In this document: positions 1-5,746 of the stretch, one piece after another
Layout: every line of letters begins with the position of its first letter
How positions within the stretch are numbered: position 1 is the first letter of the stretch
Origin: an uncultured Eubacterium sp.
GTDB lineage: Bacteria > Bacillota > Clostridia > Lachnospirales > Lachnospiraceae
Direction: 5' to 3'
NCBI GenBank assembly: GCA_904502145.1
Contig: CAJGDH010000033.1
Span: 1-12,134 of the forward strand
DNA length: 12,134 nucleotides
Translations under genes and position numbers: made by a program
The notes under the pieces: model-generated
Database searches by the model: none
The model's input: only the letters and a program-made list of their open reading frames with translations
Told to the model about the DNA's origin: nothing

Positions 1-18
1 GATCTGTTGTCTGTCCAT
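1..18 (-). CDS. Start of an unidentified gene, cut by the window edge
   Basis: Only six codons are visible (M-D-R-Q-Q-I), so no function can be given. The call rests on signals in front of it: an ATG at 18-16, a ribosome binding site GGAGG seven bases upstream, and a good promoter about 60 bases upstream (76-104). The frame stays open to the window edge. It lies downstream of the L,D-transpeptidase terminator and in the same orientation, so it should be a separate transcription unit. Confidence 0.55.
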
Positions 19-75
19 ACAGTATCCTCCCTCTATCTTCTCGACTGTTGTCATCCTGACTTCTTTGAATGCCCT

Positions 76-104
76 ATAATAACACGGGAAAAAGGCCGGT
101 GCAA
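76..104 (-). promoter_or_regulatory. Sigma-A-type promoter for the left-edge gene
   Basis: Read on the minus strand there is a -35 box TTGCAC (104-99), a 17-base spacer, and a -10 box TATTAT (81-76) preceded by TG one base upstream (extended -10). Transcription would start near position 69, giving a leader of about 50 bases before the ATG at 18. The match to the vegetative consensus is good, but this is by eye. Confidence 0.6.
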
Positions 105-149
105 GAAATATTCATTACATAAACCGCAGTACATATTACACCCACCCAT

Positions 150-219
150 AAAGAAAAAGAGCGCCGTCAGTCACGGTCTGCCCATTTTTCCATGGACAGA
201 TACGTTGCTGCGACGCTCT
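150..219 (-). terminator. Branched intrinsic terminator after the L,D-transpeptidase
   Basis: An outer stem AGAGCG/CGCTCT (219-214 with 163-158) is followed on the minus strand by the U-rich run TTTTTCTTT (157-149). Inside it sits a second stem of nine positions with one mismatch (200-192 with 185-177) around a short A-rich loop. The hairpin begins a few bases after the transpeptidase stop codon. The outer stem plus U tract is the usual layout of a Rho-independent terminator; the large structured interior is unusual. Confidence 0.7.
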
Positions 220-224
220 GTTGA

Positions 225-1160
225 TCAGTAGACTTTCTTGTATCCGTGAAGCTTGGGGTCCGTCGGATCATAGCGGGTACCCTTTTTGAGTCTTCCACCG
301 GAATTACCCAGAGTCTTCTTCCCGAAGGGGCCTTTATTGGAAGAACGATAGATCCTCACCGGGATGGAATGTTTGTTTTCCTTGGCGATCCGGTAAAGAA
401 GATATGCATTCCCGCACTGGGACCTTATACATCTCGTGGTCTGATTCTTTCCGAGATCATTGTAGGTGCTCACCACCAGCTTGTTCTTTTTGGTTCCGCT
501 GTACATCTCGGAATGGAAGAGCATGTTTGTCCCGTGAATCTTGACTTTGTACTGATAATAATGGTAGGGATCTGACCTTGTATAGATAAACCATGAAGAA
601 GCACTGCTCTTGGATAAATGGAAGTTTCCGGGAGTGGTGCTGCGCCCGTCTCTGGCTGTGGAGCACACCCAGGTCTTTGCCGGGATGACATAGTCCTTCT
701 TCTTCTTATCCCACAGGAAGATCGTCGTATTGTGCGTGGTAAGATTCACAAAAATCTTCATCTTCTTTTTCCGCACCTTGGCACCGAAGGTCTTGAAAAG
801 ATTCTGACTCAGCTTGCCGTTTTTGGAAAAATAATATTTATATTTTTTGCGGCTTCCGCTCAGGTCACGGACATATTTCCAGCCGGTAAGAGCCTTGTTA
901 TCCTTGAAATAATAATAGCTTTTATCGATCTTCTTCCAGCCTTTGACTTTTACGGCTTTGCCCTTTTTATAGTATCTGAGTTTGTACATACCCGTAAAGC
1001 CTGCAGGGACTTCAGGTTCCGTGGAAACGGCGGTTGTGCTTTCTGCCGAGGTATCATCTGCTGCAGTGGCTACTTCAGTGGCGTTGACAGCCGAGCGGGT
1101 GCCCATGATCATACAACAGGCAAGCAGAAGGATCAAAACCGGTTTCATTTTCATTTTCAT
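225..1160 (-). CDS. Secreted L,D-transpeptidase (YkuD) with wall-binding-type repeats
   Basis: This 311-residue protein should form or edit peptidoglycan cross-links outside the cell. Residues 1-27 are a signal sequence; LLAC at 12-15 could be a weak lipobox, so membrane anchoring is possible. A Thr/Ser/Ala-rich linker follows to about 55. Residues 57-120 hold aromatic/glycine repeats (GWKKI, YYYFKDNKALTGW, YYFSKNGKLSQ) like those of cell-wall-binding repeat proteins. The YkuD domain spans about 132-272, with the conserved IHG at 208-210, a second His at 216 and the presumed catalytic Cys at 244 in TTRCIR. The usual motif is S-H-G-C, so two of the three residues before the Cys differ. The ATG overlaps the stop of the upstream YczE gene (ATGA), with AAGGGG about six bases upstream. 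The YkuD call is fairly sure; activity is less so because of the altered motif. Confidence 0.82.
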   Translation of the reverse strand: MKMKMKPVLILLLACCMIMGTRSAVNATEVATAADDTSAESTTAVSTEPEVPAGFTGMYKLRYYKKGKAVKVKGWKKIDKSYYYFKDNKALTGWKYVRDLSGSRKKYKYYFSKNGKLSQNLFKTFGAKVRKKKMKIFVNLTTHNTTIFLWDKKKKDYVIPAKTWVCSTARDGRSTTPGNFHLSKSSASSWFIYTRSDPYHYYQYKVKIHGTNMLFHSEMYSGTKKNKLVVSTYNDLGKNQTTRCIRSQCGNAYLLYRIAKENKHSIPVRIYRSSNKGPFGKKTLGNSGGRLKKGTRYDPTDPKLHGYKKVY

Positions 1161-1822
1161 ACATTTCCCCTTTCTTTTTCAGACATAATTTTCAGCACCT
1201 GGAGCACGTCCTTATGTTTAAGTGTCCTTGGTTCAAATCTGATCAGTGAATAAACACACTGCATGACAAGACCGGTCCCGAAGGTACTGATCACAGTGCC
1301 TATTCCGACAGGTCCTCCCAGCAGATAACCGGCAAGCAATACCACGGCCCACTGGATCACTTCCACAAAGCCGATGGGGATCCGGGACATCCTTTTCCCC
1401 ATCCCCACCAGTAGGGCATCTCTGGGCCCACAGCATTGCTCCTGACTCATGTAGATCCACATCCCCAGCGCCATGAAAACAAATCCTGTCAGCATGATGA
1501 AGATACCGGCAAACAAATGATGATTCTCCGGAAATGGATTGGCATAATTAAAAATCTGGATAAAATTGCCGGTGAGGAGCGCATCTATGATCGTCCCGAA
1601 TCCTATCCTTTCCTTGAGAAGGATATCGATGCCAAGGATAATGACGGACATCAGGGTCATGGAAATGCCGTAATTAAACGGAGTATGTCTGGCGATCCCC
1701 ATCCCCAGACAATCCCAGGGGGCCAGTCCGATATTGGCATATATGGTCATATGCACACCCAGGGAGAATACCATGAGACCCAGAACGATACGGATCCACT
1801 CTTTCACTATCTTTTTTTTCAT
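1157..1822 (-). CDS. YczE/YyaS/YitT-family integral membrane protein
   Basis: This 221-residue hydrophobic protein has about five to six membrane segments. It carries family-typical stretches: an N-terminal helix leading to NIGLAPWDCL, the polar motif GPRDALLVGM between helices, and GGPVGIGTVIS near the C-terminus. The molecular function of the family is not established; Bacillus YczE has been linked to surfactin production. I chose the ATG at 1822 because GAGG lies six bases upstream and the protein then starts with the basic run MKKKIVKEW before the first helix. A longer in-frame start at 1933 would put the promoter inside the coding region. The stop overlaps the start of the L,D-transpeptidase, so the two are probably translationally coupled. 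The family call is fairly sure, the role unknown. Confidence 0.82.
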   Translation of the reverse strand: MKKKIVKEWIRIVLGLMVFSLGVHMTIYANIGLAPWDCLGMGIARHTPFNYGISMTLMSVIILGIDILLKERIGFGTIIDALLTGNFIQIFNYANPFPENHHLFAGIFIMLTGFVFMALGMWIYMSQEQCCGPRDALLVGMGKRMSRIPIGFVEVIQWAVVLLAGYLLGGPVGIGTVISTFGTGLVMQCVYSLIRFEPRTLKHKDVLQVLKIMSEKERGNV

Positions 1823-1904
1823 TGTCTTCCTCTGTATCACACGGATTGTTTTCCTGACCCGGAAAAAATTCCTTAAGCCGGCTTCTGAAACCGACACATA
1901 TACG

Positions 1905-1933
1905 ATTCTACCACAAATTATGTCTGTAACCAA
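1905..1933 (-). promoter_or_regulatory. Promoter for the YczE / L,D-transpeptidase pair
   Basis: On the minus strand there is TTGGTT (-35, 1933-1928), a 17-base spacer, and TAGAAT (-10, 1910-1905) with TG one base upstream (extended -10). The start point would be near 1898, giving a leader of about 75 bases. The -35 box lies only 17 bases past the stop codon of the repeat protein. I see no strong terminator between them, so some read-through from the signalling operon is possible. Confidence 0.6.
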
Positions 1934-1950
1934 TATTAAATTTTATTTTT

Positions 1951-2592
1951 TCACGGTTTGAAACTTCCTTTCACTGTCCTGTATTTTTTGCTGCCTTTCC
2001 GGGCAACACCGGAGATCTTATAGGTGTATTTTTTCCCCGGAGTCAGTTTTTTCACGGACACCTCCACCTCATCGCTGTCTTTCTCTTTGATCTTTTTCAC
2101 CATATTTCTGCCTTTGGAATCCTTGATGGTCACTTTGGCTTTTTTCCACCTGACCTTCCCCTGGAATTCAAAAGTGACTTCCCGGTCCTCTCTGTCATAG
2201 TCGATATGTTCTGTCAGGACCTCCGTTTTAGCAGCAATCCTGAATTTTCCTTTTACTGTGGTGTACTTTTCGGCACCTGCCTTACGGATGCCTGATATCT
2301 CAAACCGGTAATTCTTCCCGGTCTTTAATCCCGCCACGGAAAATGTGATATCGTCTTCGTCCCGTTTGACCACGGACGCGGTATATTTCTTTCCGGAAGT
2401 ATCCGTAACCTTTACCGCCGGATCCTTCATCTCAACATGTCCTTTAAACTCTGCCTCGATCTTCTTTTTCCCCTTGTATTCCACAGAATCAATTTTCGGT
2501 GATGCCGCAGCTCCGAGAGCTGAAACACTCAATATGGATAAGGTCAGCATCATGGCCAGCAGTCCGGATATCTTTTTCCTTTTAGTCATCAT
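1951..2592 (-). CDS. Secreted lysine-rich protein with two tandem repeats
   Basis: This 213-residue protein has a clear signal peptide (MMTKRKK, hydrophobic core, likely cleavage after SALGAAA near residue 30). The mature part is two repeats of about 85-89 residues (33-118 and 125-213). They share the pattern K-V-x-D-x-x-G-(K/R), then LK/LTxGKxYxxxISGxxxxGxxKYxTVKGxF, and read like immunoglobulin- or fibronectin-III-like beta domains. By my count the mature protein has 48 Lys/Arg against 27 Asp/Glu. There is no catalytic motif, sortase signal or transmembrane anchor. The start at 2592 has AGGAGG six bases upstream; ATG at 2589 is an equally usable alternative. The ribosome binding site and start lie inside the end of the upstream PepSY gene, so translation is coupled. 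I do not recognise a named family; a secreted partner of the two-component system is inference. Confidence 0.75.
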   Translation of the reverse strand: MMTKRKKISGLLAMMLTLSILSVSALGAAASPKIDSVEYKGKKKIEAEFKGHVEMKDPAVKVTDTSGKKYTASVVKRDEDDITFSVAGLKTGKNYRFEISGIRKAGAEKYTTVKGKFRIAAKTEVLTEHIDYDREDREVTFEFQGKVRWKKAKVTIKDSKGRNMVKKIKEKDSDEVEVSVKKLTPGKKYTYKISGVARKGSKKYRTVKGSFKP

Positions 2593-3340
2593 CTGCATCC
2601 TCCTTTTCATCGTCATCATCGTTGTCATCATTATCGTTATCGTCGTTATCGTTATCGTCATCATCTGCGTCATCAGGATCATCGCTGTCATCATCCTCCG
2701 TCGCTGACAGCTCATCCCCGTCGGCAGACTTTTTGCTGACAGCAGGGATCAGTTCTTCGATGTCTCTCTCCAGTACAGTACCGTCGTATGCATCAATGTC
2801 ATACTCATATTCTGTCCTGCCTTTGGAAAAATCGATCTCATAAATCACCTTCCCATCCTCCGTCCCAAGCCTGCTCTTCTCGAAGACCACCTCGTTTTCT
2901 TTAAGTCCTGCGGAAGCCAGAGCGATCTGCTGGGCTTTATTTACCCCGATCAGACTGCCGTAATCCTTCCGGTCCGGCTGCGCATCGGCAGAACCGGATT
3001 CCTTCTGTCCTTCCCTCACACTGTGATAGGCCGATACTTCTTTATTCAGGATCTCCCCGCTTTCCGCATCGATCTCATATTTATATTCGCGGTTATCTGT
3101 ATAGAATTCCGCTTGATAAAACGGAGTCTTCTCCTCCGGCTCCGCTTTCACCCTGGTAAATGTAACCTGATCCTCATTCTCTCCTGCGTCCGCCAGGGCG
3201 ATCTTTTTTGCTTCCTCGGTGCTCACCCTGAGTTCTTTATCCGCCGGACGGACAGCCAGGGAAGAAAATGCGATGGCAGCCGCCAGTACGATCACTATTC
3301 CGATCAGGGGAATAAGGGTCTTTCTTCTCAAAACTCCCAT
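2582..3340 (-). CDS. Membrane-anchored double-PepSY protein with aspartate-rich tail
   Basis: The protein has 252 residues. A basic start (MGVLRRK) and one hydrophobic segment (about 9-30) form an N-terminal anchor or uncleaved signal. Two PepSY domains follow at about 38-100 and 131-192; each begins with the pattern A-x-x-I-A-L-A-x-A-G and ends in a (Y/E)-Y-x-I/DIDA-x-x-G strand pair. A polar linker separates them. Residues 215-252 are an acidic tail with 25 Asp in 38 residues. PepSY domains are often found in peptidase propeptides and near two-component systems, where they are thought to act in envelope sensing or inhibition. The gene follows the sensor kinase by 20 bases with a strong AAGGAGG site, and overlaps the repeat-protein gene at its 3' end. 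The domain call is solid; the role of the tail is unknown. Confidence 0.85.
   Translation of the reverse strand: MGVLRRKTLIPLIGIVIVLAAAIAFSSLAVRPADKELRVSTEEAKKIALADAGENEDQVTFTRVKAEPEEKTPFYQAEFYTDNREYKYEIDAESGEILNKEVSAYHSVREGQKESGSADAQPDRKDYGSLIGVNKAQQIALASAGLKENEVVFEKSRLGTEDGKVIYEIDFSKGRTEYEYDIDAYDGTVLERDIEELIPAVSKKSADGDELSATEDDDSDDPDDADDDDNDNDDNDNDDNDDDDEKEDADDD
2608..2698. repeat. Aspartate/asparagine codon microsatellite
   Basis: On the plus strand this is a run of near-identical triplets (TCA, TCG, TTA; read on the minus strand as GAT, GAC and AAC/AAT codons). The core has a 15-base periodicity that encodes the pentamer N-D-N-D-D. It encodes the acidic tail of the PepSY protein. Such tracts can change length by slippage in units that keep the frame, so tail length may vary among strains. 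The downstream gene's ribosome binding site begins immediately after it. Confidence 0.75.
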
Positions 3341-3360
3341 TGGTCATCCTCCTTGATATT

Positions 3361-4797
3361 CTATCCTTCATGCTCCGCAAGAGCGGGAAATACGATCCGA
3401 AATGTGGTTCCCTCTCCCGGTTTGCTGGTGACGGTGATCTGGCCGTCATGCTCCTCGACGATCCTTTTGACCAGAGGAAGTCCGAGACCCATACCGGAGT
3501 CCGGCTCCTCTTTCGTCATCCCTGCAGGTAGATCCTTTTTGTCAGAAGGAGCCCCGGAATATCCGGCCACATGCCGGACCCGGTAAAATCTCTCCCAGAT
3601 GCGGGGCAGTTCATCCTCTTCCATCCCTATCCCGTTATCCTCCACAGTAAGGACAAGCTTCTGTTCTTCCCGGAATACCCGGATCAGGGTCTCTCCGCCC
3701 GGGATACCGTATTTCAGGGAATTGTCGATCAGATTGTCGATCATCCTTCCCAGGAAATGAGGATTACCCTTCATATAACAGCATTCCTCGGCCCGGATCC
3801 CGAGCCGGATCCCCCGGCGGGACGCTTCTTCCCTGAACCGGTCCATAGACTCTTCCGCCAGAAGGGAAAGATCAACGGACTCTTTTTTCAGAGGTTCGAT
3901 GCCCCGGTCTGCCCGGGCGATCATCAGAAGTCTTGAAACCAGCTCGGACATCTGAACCGCCTGCTTCCTGATCACCTTCAGGGATTCCTCTGTTTCCTCC
4001 CTGTCCTCCGGATTGTCCAGGGCATACTCACTCTGGGCCAGGATCACGGCGATGGGAGTCCTCAGTTCATGGCTGGCATCGTTGGTAAACTGTTTCTCCA
4101 TGGCGAAACTGTCTTCGATCCTGTCCAGCATAAGATCGAATTCCGCGGCAGTCCTGCGGATCTCATCGGAATCTCCCGGATCCCCCAGACCGATCCTCCT
4201 GTCCGGTTTTCCGCTCTCCCGGATTCCCCGGGCGGTATCGATGATCTTCCCCAGGGGGGCGAAAGCCTGCCGGGTCAGCCACCAGCCTCCTGCGAAAGCG
4301 ATGAGGACAAGCAGCGGAAGGATGATCAGAAAAAGATTGAGTATCCTGGCCGCCAAAGGATCGATATCCCTGATCCGGGCAGAAGCGATCCCTCTGACCC
4401 ATATCTTCCCGGTGTGGGAATTCTCGATCAGCCGGTCATAGACAAAGACCGCACTTTCCCCCTCACTGAACTTTCGTACCCGGTCTGCCTCAAAAGGCAT
4501 CTCCGGCAGAGGATATTCAGGGAGCAGACCGGAGAGCCGGGTACCGTCATCCCGGTAGAGAAGGATGGAGACCCCGTCACGGTAATAGACCATATCCCTG
4601 TCAATGACAAGCCGGCCTTCCACGACCCTGACGTCATTCAAAGTATCATCGACAGCATAAACCAGGGTATTTTTCTGTTCCCCCAGGATAAGCCTGTCTC
4701 CCGCCAGGATCAACAGGAATCCCGCCACCGCCAGGATGGCCATCAGAGAGCATGTATACCAGAGTGCGACCCTGGCCCTTATGGATAATCTGCTCAT
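3361..4797 (-). CDS. Sensor histidine kinase of a two-component system
   Basis: This 478-residue membrane kinase should phosphorylate the response regulator encoded just upstream. Segments in order: TM1 about 11-33, an extracytoplasmic domain of about 120 residues (34-152), TM2 about 153-174, HAMP linker about 175-232, HisKA domain with phospho-accepting His243 in FTNDASHELRTP, and HATPase with N box DNLIDNSLKYG (354-364), G1 box DNGIG (387-391), F box RFYRV (403-407) and G2 box GMGLGL (435-440). The stretch between F box and G2 box is about 27 residues, longer than in most EnvZ/PhoR-type kinases. The ATG overlaps the regulator's stop (ATGA). All catalytic motifs look intact. The ligand cannot be read from sequence; the neighbouring PepSY and secreted proteins point to an envelope signal. 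Confidence 0.95.
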   Translation of the reverse strand: MSRLSIRARVALWYTCSLMAILAVAGFLLILAGDRLILGEQKNTLVYAVDDTLNDVRVVEGRLVIDRDMVYYRDGVSILLYRDDGTRLSGLLPEYPLPEMPFEADRVRKFSEGESAVFVYDRLIENSHTGKIWVRGIASARIRDIDPLAARILNLFLIILPLLVLIAFAGGWWLTRQAFAPLGKIIDTARGIRESGKPDRRIGLGDPGDSDEIRRTAAEFDLMLDRIEDSFAMEKQFTNDASHELRTPIAVILAQSEYALDNPEDREETEESLKVIRKQAVQMSELVSRLLMIARADRGIEPLKKESVDLSLLAEESMDRFREEASRRGIRLGIRAEECCYMKGNPHFLGRMIDNLIDNSLKYGIPGGETLIRVFREEQKLVLTVEDNGIGMEEDELPRIWERFYRVRHVAGYSGAPSDKKDLPAGMTKEEPDSGMGLGLPLVKRIVEEHDGQITVTSKPGEGTTFRIVFPALAEHEG

Positions 4798-5468
4798 GGC
4801 TCCTCCTTCATCACATAACCTGTGCCTCTTACGGTGTGGATCAGTTTCCGGTCAAACCCCTGGTCGATCTTCTTCCGCAGGTGCCGGATATATACATCGA
4901 TCATATTCGATGATCCTTCATAATCATAATCCCAGAGATGGTTCAGCATCTTTTCTCTGGAAAGGACAATGTTGGGGTGGGTGATCATATATTCCAGCAT
5001 GGAGAACTCCTTGCCGGACAGAATGATTTCCCTGCCTCCTCTGGTGACCCTCCGGCTGTCACAGTCCACCGACAGATCTGCCAGGGTATAGACATTACTG
5101 CGGCTGCCGTGCCGCTTCCTGGTGACCAGACGGATCCTGGCCAGAAGCTCTTCCAGAGCAAAGGGTTTTGTCAGGTAATCGTCTGCTCCGCCGTCAAGCC
5201 CCCTCACTTTATCTTCCGTGGAATCCAGGGCAGTCAGCATCAGAACGGACGTATCCGTATCCCGGGCACGGATCTTCTTCAGGATCTCCCACCCGTTCAT
5301 GCCGGGAAGAAGCACATCCAGGATGACCAGGTCGTACTCAGTCACCTCTATATATTCCAGGGCTTCTCTCCCGTCCAGACAGGAATCCACGCTGTAACCT
5401 TTATTCTTCAGGTGTTTGGTCAGAACACGGTTCAGGTTGTGTTCATCTTCTACGATCAGTATTCTCAT
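4794..5468 (-). CDS. OmpR/PhoB-family response regulator
   Basis: A 224-residue transcription factor of standard length. The receiver domain (1-115) has the acidic pair E7/D8, phospho-acceptor Asp51 in VILDVLLPG, Thr79 and Lys101 in LTKPF. The C-terminal winged-helix domain (about 125-222) has the typical LSGKEFSMLEYM, LSREKMLNHLW, DVYIRHLRKKID and TVRGTGYV segments. I chose the ATG at 5468 because it gives the usual receiver start MRILIVEDE and has GGAGGG eight bases upstream; the frame is open further upstream but that part has no homology-like content. It is the first gene of the operon, followed by its kinase with an ATGA overlap. A phased repeat array in front of it suggests it controls its own expression. 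Confidence 0.95.
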   Translation of the reverse strand: MRILIVEDEHNLNRVLTKHLKNKGYSVDSCLDGREALEYIEVTEYDLVILDVLLPGMNGWEILKKIRARDTDTSVLMLTALDSTEDKVRGLDGGADDYLTKPFALEELLARIRLVTRKRHGSRSNVYTLADLSVDCDSRRVTRGGREIILSGKEFSMLEYMITHPNIVLSREKMLNHLWDYDYEGSSNMIDVYIRHLRKKIDQGFDRKLIHTVRGTGYVMKEEP

Positions 5469-5486
5469 GAGAAATTCCCTCCTGCC

Positions 5487-5498
5487 TTCCGGCCGGAA
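5487..5498. promoter_or_regulatory. Perfect palindrome in the leader of the response-regulator gene
   Basis: TTCCGGCCGGAA is a perfect 12-base palindrome, extended outward by GCC/GGC with a two-base bulge. It lies between the candidate promoter and the ribosome binding site (5482-5477), with its edge about five bases from the latter. In RNA it could form a short hairpin that limits access to the site; in DNA it could bind a dimeric protein. It may also be chance in GC-rich sequence. Confidence 0.4.
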
Positions 5499-5537
5499 CC
5501 GGCAAGATTTAAAACAGACCTTTTTTGATCTGTATCT

Positions 5538-5543
5538 AATATA
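5538..5543 (-). promoter_or_regulatory. Candidate -10 box of the response-regulator operon
   Basis: TATATT on the minus strand, with an AT-rich surround. There is no good -35 hexamer at the right distance; that position (5561-5566) is occupied by the tandem repeats described separately. A promoter with a weak -35 overlapped by activator repeats is the layout seen at PhoB-type promoters. The leader would be about 60 bases. Confidence 0.4.
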
Positions 5544-5548
5544 TATCA

Positions 5549-5614
5549 CAGAAAAATGAAAGAAAAATGAATGAGAACACATTTCTTTCACATTTTTTAC
5601 ACAGGCCATTCACA
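5549..5614 (-). promoter_or_regulatory. 11-bp-phased operator-like repeat array
   Basis: On the minus strand six consecutive 11-base units can be written. Four begin with TGTG (5614, 5603, 5592, 5581, exactly 11 apart), with TGTGAA, TGTGTA, TGTGAA and TGTGTT as hexamers. Two are TCATTTTTCT units (5570 and 5559); 5571-5550 is a perfect 22-base tandem duplication of TTCATTTTTCT. The array ends six bases before the candidate -10 box. OmpR/PhoB-family regulators bind direct half-sites about 11 bases apart (known for PhoB, and for WalR at TGTWAH-N5-TGTWAH). Assigning it to the regulator encoded directly downstream is inference. Confidence 0.6.
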
Positions 5615-5679
5615 CTTTTCATTTATATTGTTCATCGTGAAGCAAAGCAATACAGAATTCTTTTTCATTAAATTTCTCC

Positions 5680-5716
5680 AAAAAAAAACAGACGGCATCA
5701 AACCGTCTGTTTTTTG
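5680..5716 (-). terminator. Intrinsic terminator after serA
   Basis: An eight-base perfect stem ACAGACGG/CCGTCTGT (5710-5703 with 5695-5688) with a seven-base loop is followed on the minus strand by eight to nine U residues. It lies about 37 bases past the serA stop. T runs flank it on both strands, so it could work in both directions. It separates serA from the two-component operon. Confidence 0.88.
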
Positions 5717-5746
5717 TCTTTCATTATTCAGAATTCAGATTTACAT

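Noticed and set aside
7..231. A 74-codon open frame on the plus strand
   Set aside because: It runs through the minus-strand promoter and terminator, has no ribosome binding site and low-information content.
1823..1933. A longer start for the YczE-family protein
   Set aside because: It would put the extended -10 promoter inside the gene; the ATG at 1822 has a better ribosome binding site and a normal N-terminus.
2593..2715. A longer start for the secreted repeat protein, giving a Met/Thr/Ile-rich leader
   Set aside because: That stretch is only the frame-shifted reading of the Asp/Asn codon tract; a clear signal peptide begins at 2592 or 2589 behind AGGAGG.
2582..2715. CRISPR-like or satellite array
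   Set aside because: The repeats are coding triplets inside the PepSY gene, with no spacers.
5469..5609. A 47-residue N-terminal extension of the response regulator
   Set aside because: The extension contains the promoter-like box, the repeat array and the palindrome, and the receiver domain begins at MRILIVEDE with a good ribosome binding site.
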